Shown here in pieces: positions 59,097-64,000 of a stretch of 64,000 nucleotides of DNA. The notes beneath the pieces were generated by a model. It was not told the DNA's origin. It worked only from the letters and a program-made list of their open reading frames with translations, and ran no database searches. A program made the position numbers and the translations under genes. Position 1 is the first letter of the stretch. Each line of letters opens with the position of its first letter. Source of the DNA: Oscillospiraceae bacterium (lineage in GTDB: Bacteria > Bacillota > Clostridia > Oscillospirales > Acutalibacteraceae); NCBI GenBank assembly GCA_029219165.1, contig JAQXSW010000007.1, positions 1 to 64,000 on the forward strand, given 5' to 3'.

Positions 59097-60973
59097 ATTT
59101 CATAGCCTCCAAGTTTTTCGAGTCTATTTTTAAATTCTTCTGTGTCTAATATTTTTATAAAATCTTGAACCTTTACTGTATTATACGCATCTTCATCAAT
59201 AAGGAAATCATATTCCTCATTACAAACAGGAATAAAATCAAGGTCATACGTCTTTGCAGCTGAATAAATACCAAGACCCGCATCTGCCGTACCTGTAGCA
59301 ATTTGAGCCGCAACAGAAGTGTGTGTAAATTCTTCTCTTTCATAGCCATAAATATCTTCAGGTTTCATATTATTTTCTTTAATGAGATAGTCACAAAGGA
59401 TGCGCGTTCCGGAGCCTTTTTGACGATTAACATACGATATGTCAGATCTTGCCAAATCTTTGAAATTTTTAATGTTCTTAGGATTACCCTTTGCAACCAT
59501 AATTCCCTGAATACGCTTAACACCCTTTTTTAGTTTTACACCACCATTAGGGAAATGTTTTGCAATATATGAATTATTGTATTCACCTGTTTTCTCATCA
59601 AAAAGATGGATTGCACCCATTTGTGCTTCCTTGCGTTTAATTGCCATGATAGCACCCATACTGCCAACATGTGAAGAAGAGACAACACTTTCAGGGTTTT
59701 CAATTCTTAAAATGTCTGTAATTTCATCAATTATTGGGTCATGACTTCCAATTATTGTAAGAGTTTTATCAAGTTCAGCTTTTGGTCTTAGAAGCTGAAC
59801 TTTTACCTTGTCTCCAGCCTCATATCCCTCACAGTCTTGAGGAACATCAATAATTCCGTCAGCCTTAACGAAAGATGTTACAACACCCGCTCCACGAGAA
59901 AGAGGAACTGCCGTATATGTACCATCAGAAGAAAGACCAAGTCGAACACGTACAAACTCCCTATATTTAAGAGGAGACGTCATGACGCGTGTAATTGTTG
60001 CATCTATTTCTTCTGTCGTATGAAGGTTTCTACCTGTCATATGTTCAACAACAGGTTTCATTATCTGCTCAAGAACAATTATACCCGAAACAGGATATCC
60101 CGGAACTCCAAGAATAGGTTTGTTTGCTGCATAACCTAAAATGGCAGGCTTACCTGGTTTAATTGCAATACCATGATAAAGAACATTACCTACAGTGCTA
60201 ACAGCAAGAGAAGAATAGTCGTCTCTACCGGCAGATGAGCCTGCGTTAATAATTACTGCATCGCACTCATCAACAGCTTTTTTCATAGTATTAATAATAT
60301 CTTCTTTTATATCCTTAACTATAGGATATGTCTTTGGTTCTGCTCCCCAACTTTTTAAAATGCCACTAAAAATTGTTGAGTTAAATTCAATAATGTCACC
60401 GGGCTTTGGATCTGTACAAGGAGGGACAATTTCATCACCCGTTGGAATAATACCAATTATCGGAGGCTTAACTACATCTACTGTCAAAACACCACCGGCA
60501 AGCATTGCGCCAAGTGCAGCAGGTTTAATTTCAGTGTATGACGGAAGAATCATATCACCGGCACAAACGTCCTCACCTATCTGGCGAACGTGTTGCCAAG
60601 GCACTGCTGCGGTATAAAGAAGAACATCTTCTCCATCCCTTACAACATCTTCAATCATTACAACAGAATCTGTTCCTTCAGGCATTGGATCTCCGGTATC
60701 AACCTGGACAAAATCTCCTTCATTAAGACGAACCGGTGTTGTCTCTGTTGCACCAAAAGTAATATTTGCCATAAGTGCAATGCCATCCATTGCACTGGCA
60801 TTGTAATGAGGCGCACATATATGTGCGTATACTGCCGACGCGGTAACTCTACCACATGCTTCAAAAACAGGAACTGTTTCCGCCTGTGGCTTAAGCCCAT
60901 TATTTACAAGAACGGTAATATATTCATTAACCGCATTGTCGAGTGGTTCATTTGTCAAATACTCGTATTTCAT
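59087..60973 (-). CDS. MoeA-like protein fused to a periplasmic-binding-type domain
   Basis: The 628 residues join a MoeA-type molybdopterin molybdenumtransferase domain (about 1-405) to a substrate-binding-protein-like domain (about 410-628). The first part has [34 protein letters not shown] and [10 protein letters not shown]. The second resembles the COG1910/LysR-substrate-type fold, with [21 protein letters not shown] split over two helices, [10 protein letters not shown] and [15 protein letters not shown]. No signal peptide is present, so the binding domain acts in the cytoplasm, perhaps sensing molybdate/tungstate or its precursor. It pairs with a separate MoeA just upstream, a common arrangement in clostridia and archaea. 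GAGGTAAAAC precedes the ATG. Confidence 0.93.
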   Translation of the reverse strand: MKYEYLTNEPLDNAVNEYITVLVNNGLKPQAETVPVFEACGRVTASAVYAHICAPHYNASAMDGIALMANITFGATETTPVRLNEGDFVQVDTGDPMPEGTDSVVMIEDVVRDGEDVLLYTAAVPWQHVRQIGEDVCAGDMILPSYTEIKPAALGAMLAGGVLTVDVVKPPIIGIIPTGDEIVPPCTDPKPGDIIEFNSTIFSGILKSWGAEPKTYPIVKDIKEDIINTMKKAVDECDAVIINAGSSAGRDDYSSLAVSTVGNVLYHGIAIKPGKPAILGYAANKPILGVPGYPVSGIIVLEQIMKPVVEHMTGRNLHTTEEIDATITRVMTSPLKYREFVRVRLGLSSDGTYTAVPLSRGAGVVTSFVKADGIIDVPQDCEGYEAGDKVKVQLLRPKAELDKTLTIIGSHDPIIDEITDILRIENPESVVSSSHVGSMGAIMAIKRKEAQMGAIHLFDEKTGEYNNSYIAKHFPNGGVKLKKGVKRIQGIMVAKGNPKNIKNFKDLARSDISYVNRQKGSGTRILCDYLIKENNMKPEDIYGYEREEFTHTSVAAQIATGTADAGLGIYSAAKTYDLDFIPVCNEEYDFLIDEDAYNTVKVQDFIKILDTEEFKNRLEKLGGYEIWN

Positions 60974-60985
60974 AGTTTTACCTCA

Positions 60986-62212
60986 TTAAAATAATTGAAT
61001 TTCAACCTCTTCGCCTTGTGAAAGACCTTCACAATCCCTTGCAATTCTAATATATCCGTCTGAATCTGAAAGAACACTAATAAGTCCGGATTTTGCATAA
61101 ACCGGTTCTGCCATTGTTCTTCCGTTTTCGTTCTTTAATTTAATGCCCATACATTCTTCACGTCCATGATTACATGGAATAGAATGTGTTAAATTTGCAG
61201 TTTTTTTATTATAAAAATCTCTGTCACTTACACTTTCTCCGGCAATAGATTTAATAAGTGGTTTTACAAAAAGATTAAATACATAAAAAGCCGCAAGGGG
61301 ATGGCCCGGAAGCCCAAACCCAGGCTTTCCGTTTACATTTCCAAGAATTGTAGGCTTTCCCGGTTTAATTGCAATACCGTGGAAAAGTACTTCTCCAATT
61401 TTATCAAGCACTTTAAATGTTGAGTCTTTTACGCCTACTGAACTTCCACCTGAGACAATTACCATATCACTATCTTCAAACGCTTTTGTCATAACACTTT
61501 CAAGGAGTGGAAGATCGTCCTTTATAATTCCAATTTTTCTATATTCACAACCAAGTTCCAAAAGTGCAGAACAAATTGTAAATGAGTTAATATCCCTAAC
61601 CTCTGCTCCCTTTGGCGATTCATTCACATCAACAAGCTCATCTCCGGTTGAAATTACAGAAACAACCGGTTTTTTATATACCGGCACACTTTCATATCCT
61701 AAAGCCGCAAGCGCACCAATATGATGAGCGGAAAGCTTGGTGCCGCTATGAAGAACCGTCTGTCCGACTTTTACGTCGTCACCAATAAATGTTACATGCT
61801 GACCCGGAGCTGACGGCTTTAGCATTCCACGTGTGCCATCTCCATAATCTTCCGAGTACTCTATCATAACCATGGCATCGGCTCCTGCCGGTATTTCTCC
61901 ACCTGTAGGAACATAGGCACACTCGTCTTTTCCAATTTCAAAAGATGGGGCCTCACCCATTAAAACTTCACCTTTAAAATTTAATATTGCGGGAATGGCT
62001 TCACTACAACCAAAGGTGTTTTGAGCCTTAACCGCAAAACCGTCTACTGTTGAGCGATTAAAACTTGGCACATTCTCAGTTGAAACAATGTCATTAGCTA
62101 AAATTCTACCTACTGAATTTAATATTCCAACTTCCTCTATATCCATTTTAATATGTCCAAACGTGCTAAAGATTATATCCTCAGCTTCGCTTGACGTTTT
62201 AACTGTTAACAT
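60986..62212 (-). CDS. moeA: molybdopterin molybdenumtransferase MoeA
   Basis: MoeA inserts molybdate (or tungstate) into adenylylated molybdopterin. The 408 residues comprise the elongated N-terminal domain (FNRSTVDGFAVKAQN, YVPTGGEIPAGADAMVMIE), the MogA-like domain with ISTGDELVDVNESPKGAEVRD split across its loop, VSGGSSVGVKD and KPGKPTILG, plus GLPGHPLAAFYVF, and a C-terminal beta domain. The two MoeA proteins in this operon may divide molybdenum and tungsten insertion, which is inference. The start is one base after the moaB stop (TAATATG), so translation is coupled. Confidence 0.95.
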   Translation of the reverse strand: MLTVKTSSEAEDIIFSTFGHIKMDIEEVGILNSVGRILANDIVSTENVPSFNRSTVDGFAVKAQNTFGCSEAIPAILNFKGEVLMGEAPSFEIGKDECAYVPTGGEIPAGADAMVMIEYSEDYGDGTRGMLKPSAPGQHVTFIGDDVKVGQTVLHSGTKLSAHHIGALAALGYESVPVYKKPVVSVISTGDELVDVNESPKGAEVRDINSFTICSALLELGCEYRKIGIIKDDLPLLESVMTKAFEDSDMVIVSGGSSVGVKDSTFKVLDKIGEVLFHGIAIKPGKPTILGNVNGKPGFGLPGHPLAAFYVFNLFVKPLIKSIAGESVSDRDFYNKKTANLTHSIPCNHGREECMGIKLKNENGRTMAEPVYAKSGLISVLSDSDGYIRIARDCEGLSQGEEVEIQLF

Positions 62213-62213
62213 A

Positions 62214-62720
62214 TTACTTTCTTGCGCACTCAGATGCTTCTCCTATTAAAATTTCAATTCCATGACGAAGTTCATCAATAATAAATTCAAGACTTTCTGT
62301 TACAGCTTTTGGACTTCCAGGCATATTAATAACCAATGTTTTCTTTCTAATTCCGGCTTCTGCACGTGACAACATTGCACGCTTTGTAATTGTCATAGAA
62401 TATGCACGCATTGCCTCCGGAATTCCGGGAACACGACGTGCACAAACGGCACGAGTAGCTTCTGGTGTAACGTCCCTTTCTGAAAATCCGGTTCCACCTG
62501 TTGTAAAAATTACGTTTGCAATATCCTCGTCTGCAATTCTTTTTATTTCCTTACAAATTACATCGAAATCATCAGGAATTATCTTATATTCTACAACCTC
62601 ATATCCTTTTGGCTCAATAATCTTTTGTATGGCAGGACCACTAAGATCCTCTCTTTCCCCTTTAGAGCCTTTGTCAGATGCAGTAAGTATTGCTGCTCTG
62701 ATTATTTTTTCATCAGCCAT
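62214..62720 (-). CDS. moaB: MogA/MoaB-family molybdopterin adenylyltransferase
   Basis: These proteins activate molybdopterin by adenylylation before metal insertion. The 168 residues have ILTASDKGSKGEREDLSGP, VIFTTGGTGFSERDVTPEA and LVINMPGSPKAVTESLEFI, the complete MogA/MoaB core. The tail is short and carries no fused domain. AGAGGAG lies before the ATG, overlapping the moaA stop region. Its position between moaA and moeA fits the pathway order. Confidence 0.94.
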   Translation of the reverse strand: MADEKIIRAAILTASDKGSKGEREDLSGPAIQKIIEPKGYEVVEYKIIPDDFDVICKEIKRIADEDIANVIFTTGGTGFSERDVTPEATRAVCARRVPGIPEAMRAYSMTITKRAMLSRAEAGIRKKTLVINMPGSPKAVTESLEFIIDELRHGIEILIGEASECARK

Positions 62721-62734
62721 TTTAATTTCTCCTC

Positions 62735-63712
62735 TCAGCCACCGATTTTTGACATTCCTTTTTCTTCTATATTTTCAGCATCGTCATAATTATTAAACGT
62801 GTGTTGTTTTGGTTTCTTTTGAACCGCATCTAAAATTGCATTTTTAATTTCTTCATCAGACTTTCCGTCACGCATAAGTTTTCTTAAATCTATTCCAATA
62901 TCATATTGCAAACATAGTTTTAAATATCCTTCAGCTGTAAGGCGAAGTCTATTGCATGAATCGCAGAAACAGTGACTCATTGCGCTTATGAATCCAACTG
63001 TGCCTTTAAAACCTTCTATTTTGTAATAAGTTGCTGGTCCTTTGCCATGAGTTTCATGATCTAAAAACATTTTGCCATATTTATCTTCAATCATTTTTAT
63101 TATTTCATCTGACGGAACCATTTTTTCAAAATCATTTTTACCAACCGGCATATATTCTATGAAGCGAACACTTATCGGCTTGTCTTTTGCCAAGGAAACA
63201 AGATCTAAGAAGTCCTCGTCATTTACACCCTTCATAGCAACACAGTTAATTTTTGTGTTAATTCCATTTTCAACGCATAAGTCTATTGCTTCCAGAACTT
63301 TTTCAAGCCCCGGTCGTCTTGTTATCTTCTCAAACTTAACCGGATTCAAAGTATCCAAACTAATATTAATATTATTTATTCCTGATGCCAGTATTCCCTC
63401 AAACTTATCCGTAAGAGCAATAGCATTTGTTGTAATACCAACTTCGGTTATTCCCGGAAGGTCATGAATTTCCTTTGCTAAAGATTCTATTCCTCTGCGA
63501 ACAAGCGGTTCACCACCGGTGAGTCTTATAGTTGTAATGCCAAGCTCCGAAAAAAGCCTTGCAAGGCGCAATGTTTCCTCATAGGACAAAATATCAAAGT
63601 GAGAAAGGGGGTCAACGCCCTCCTCAGGCATACAATATATACATCTTAAATTGCACCTGTCTGTGACAGAAATTCTAAGATAATCTATTGTGCGTCCAAA
63701 CTCATCTAACAT
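62735..63712 (-). CDS. moaA: GTP 3',8-cyclase MoaA
   Basis: MoaA is a radical SAM enzyme that rearranges GTP in the first step of molybdenum-cofactor synthesis. The 325 residues have the N-terminal cluster motif VTDRCNLRCIYCMPEEG and the SAM-binding TGGEPLVRRG. The C-terminal cluster cysteines lie in SHCFCDSCNRLRLTAEGYLKLCL, which is split over two adjacent segments in the fold. The C-terminal Gly-Gly tail (KIGG), needed for activity, is present. AGGAGG precedes the ATG. It leads the operon from a promoter at 63740-63769. moaD and moaE are not in the window. Confidence 0.96.
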   Translation of the reverse strand: MLDEFGRTIDYLRISVTDRCNLRCIYCMPEEGVDPLSHFDILSYEETLRLARLFSELGITTIRLTGGEPLVRRGIESLAKEIHDLPGITEVGITTNAIALTDKFEGILASGINNINISLDTLNPVKFEKITRRPGLEKVLEAIDLCVENGINTKINCVAMKGVNDEDFLDLVSLAKDKPISVRFIEYMPVGKNDFEKMVPSDEIIKMIEDKYGKMFLDHETHGKGPATYYKIEGFKGTVGFISAMSHCFCDSCNRLRLTAEGYLKLCLQYDIGIDLRKLMRDGKSDEEIKNAILDAVQKKPKQHTFNNYDDAENIEEKGMSKIGG

Positions 63713-63739
63713 TATTTCGCCTCCTAAACATACGGATTT

Positions 63740-63769
63740 ATTTTATCATACTGCTATAAACATTGACAA
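63740..63769 (-). promoter_or_regulatory. promoter of the mo operon
   Basis: Minus strand TTGTCA (63764-63769), 18-nt spacer and TAAAAT (63740-63745), about 27 nt before moaA. Its -35 box occupies the same bases as the -35 of the divergent promoter at 63763-63791. Confidence 0.65.
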
Positions 63770-63791
63770 TCATATTTTATTTTGATAACAT
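63763..63791 (+). promoter_or_regulatory. divergent promoter of the Moco-riboswitch transcript
   Basis: Perfect TTGACA (63763-63768), 17-nt spacer and TAACAT (63786-63791) on the plus strand, about 25 nt before the aptamer. Confidence 0.65.
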
Positions 63792-63811
63792 TCTATTACC
63801 GAAAATAAAAT

Positions 63812-63920
63812 ATGAAGCACCTAATTTCGAATTTGCACACCTTAGTCTTTATGATATGGATGCAAATCAGGGTTTTGTTGGAAACGACACTGCCTCCCAT
63901 TGTGGAAAGGAATTAGTCTA
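63812..63920 (+). promoter_or_regulatory. molybdenum-cofactor (Moco/Tuco) riboswitch
   Basis: An 8-bp closing stem (CTAATTTC at 63821-63828 with GGAATTAG at 63909-63916) encloses a 7-bp stem (ATTTGCA at 63831 with TGCAAAT at 63861). It also encloses CAGGG followed by a GAAA-capped hairpin (TGTTG/CGACA) and the block GCCTCCCATTGTGGAAAGG. That last block and the CAGGG match my recollection of the conserved core of the Moco RNA upstream of enterobacterial moaA. The location beside the mo operon supports it. A terminator follows, so it probably controls transcription of the gene just beyond the window. Whether it senses molybdenum or tungsten cofactor is not decided here. Confidence 0.72.
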
Positions 63921-63939
63921 TAACTTAATGTATATTAGA

Positions 63940-63980
63940 CATGAGAATTCCTTTTTAGGCGTTCTCATTTTTTATTTTTA
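63940..63980 (+). terminator. expression-platform terminator of the Moco riboswitch
   Basis: ATGAGAATTCC pairs with GGCGTTCTCAT (central mismatches) around TTTTTA and is followed by TTTTTTATTTTTA. A small hairpin AGTCTA/TTAGAC lies between it and the aptamer and could act as the switching element. Confidence 0.75.
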
Positions 63981-63985
63981 GATAA

Positions 63986-63994
63986 AAAAAGGAG
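63986..63994 (+). promoter_or_regulatory. ribosome site of a gene starting beyond the window
   Basis: AAAAAGGAG at the right edge, directly after the riboswitch terminator, implies a riboswitch-controlled gene starting within about 10 bases of the end. Confidence 0.6.
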
Positions 63995-64000
63995 ATTTTT

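Noticed and set aside
63812-63980. 6S RNA as an explanation for the structured RNA at the right edge
   Set aside because: It lacks a long central-bubble rod and contains the GCCTCCC and TGGAAAGG blocks of the Moco element instead.
63763-63981. A 72-codon open frame at the right edge
   Set aside because: It has no ribosome site, covers a promoter, the riboswitch core and a terminator T-run, and its translation is not protein-like beyond chance.

Overview
The window is a low-GC, AT-rich chromosomal segment that looks like a spore-forming member of the Clostridia, most likely Oscillospirales/Ruminococcaceae. The reasons are strong AGGAGG-type ribosome sites with frequent TTG starts, a YpeB germination protein, a type I dockerin on a large surface protein, a glgBCDA glycogen operon, and Rnf-family and molybdenum-cofactor genes. 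Nearly all of it is tightly packed operons closed by clear intrinsic terminators. I see no CRISPR array, insertion sequence or prophage. Only the first ~700 bases look foreign or decayed; they hold a truncated alpha/beta hydrolase and a decayed fragment and end beside a tRNA-Arg(CCT).

Layout. 1-4.3 kb: hydrolase fragment, tRNA-Arg, then a yerB-like lipoprotein, an unknown membrane protein and ksgA. 4.3-13.2 kb (minus): one operon running nifS-like cysteine desulfurase, thiI, pncC, a sortase-like protein without active-site residues, a class B sortase with a huge cytoplasmic N-terminus, and a membrane-anchored CinA-like protein without active-site residues. 13.4-15.0 kb: ypeB and a small lipoprotein. 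15.1-18.9 kb (minus): rpe followed by only the D, E and A subunits of an Rnf-type complex. 19-26.5 kb: a 43-residue membrane protein, an AI-2E-family permease, hom-lysC, and ddl-ywiB-argS. 26.6-31.3 kb: an unknown cytosolic protein, a putative small RNA, a probably highly expressed DUF362 protein, an mltG-like lipoprotein and exoA. 31.4-36.6 kb: three tandem diguanylate cyclases, then a GDPD-fold membrane protein stripped of catalytic residues. 36.6-45.7 kb (minus): two large surface proteins (one with a dockerin, one with a membrane anchor and a repetitive cytoplasmic tail) and two unknown membrane proteins. 45.9-51.7 kb: glgB-glgC-glgD-glgA. 51.7-58.6 kb: an XRE regulator, a histidine phosphatase and a HAD hydrolase, two membrane proteins, a TPP-riboswitch-controlled thiT, and typA. 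58.6-63.7 kb (minus): moaA-moaB-moeA-moeA/PBP-moaC. At the right edge a molybdenum-cofactor riboswitch with a terminator precedes a gene just outside the window, fired from a promoter whose -35 box overlaps that of the mo operon.

The most unusual theme is a set of membrane proteins built on recognisable enzyme folds whose catalytic or cofactor residues are gone: a sortase, a CinA protein, a GDPD phosphodiesterase, and the Fe-S cysteines of RnfA and partly of RnfE. Several of these, and their relatives here, also carry long low-complexity cytoplasmic tails that are lysine/glutamate-rich, lysine-rich, acidic or Pro/Val/Ala-rich. Whether they work together is inference, but the combination looks undescribed and is the main reason to look again. 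Other notable points are two membrane proteins whose only plausible start codons are ATT and ATA behind good ribosome sites, and an unannotated ~100-nt structured RNA with its own promoter and terminator.
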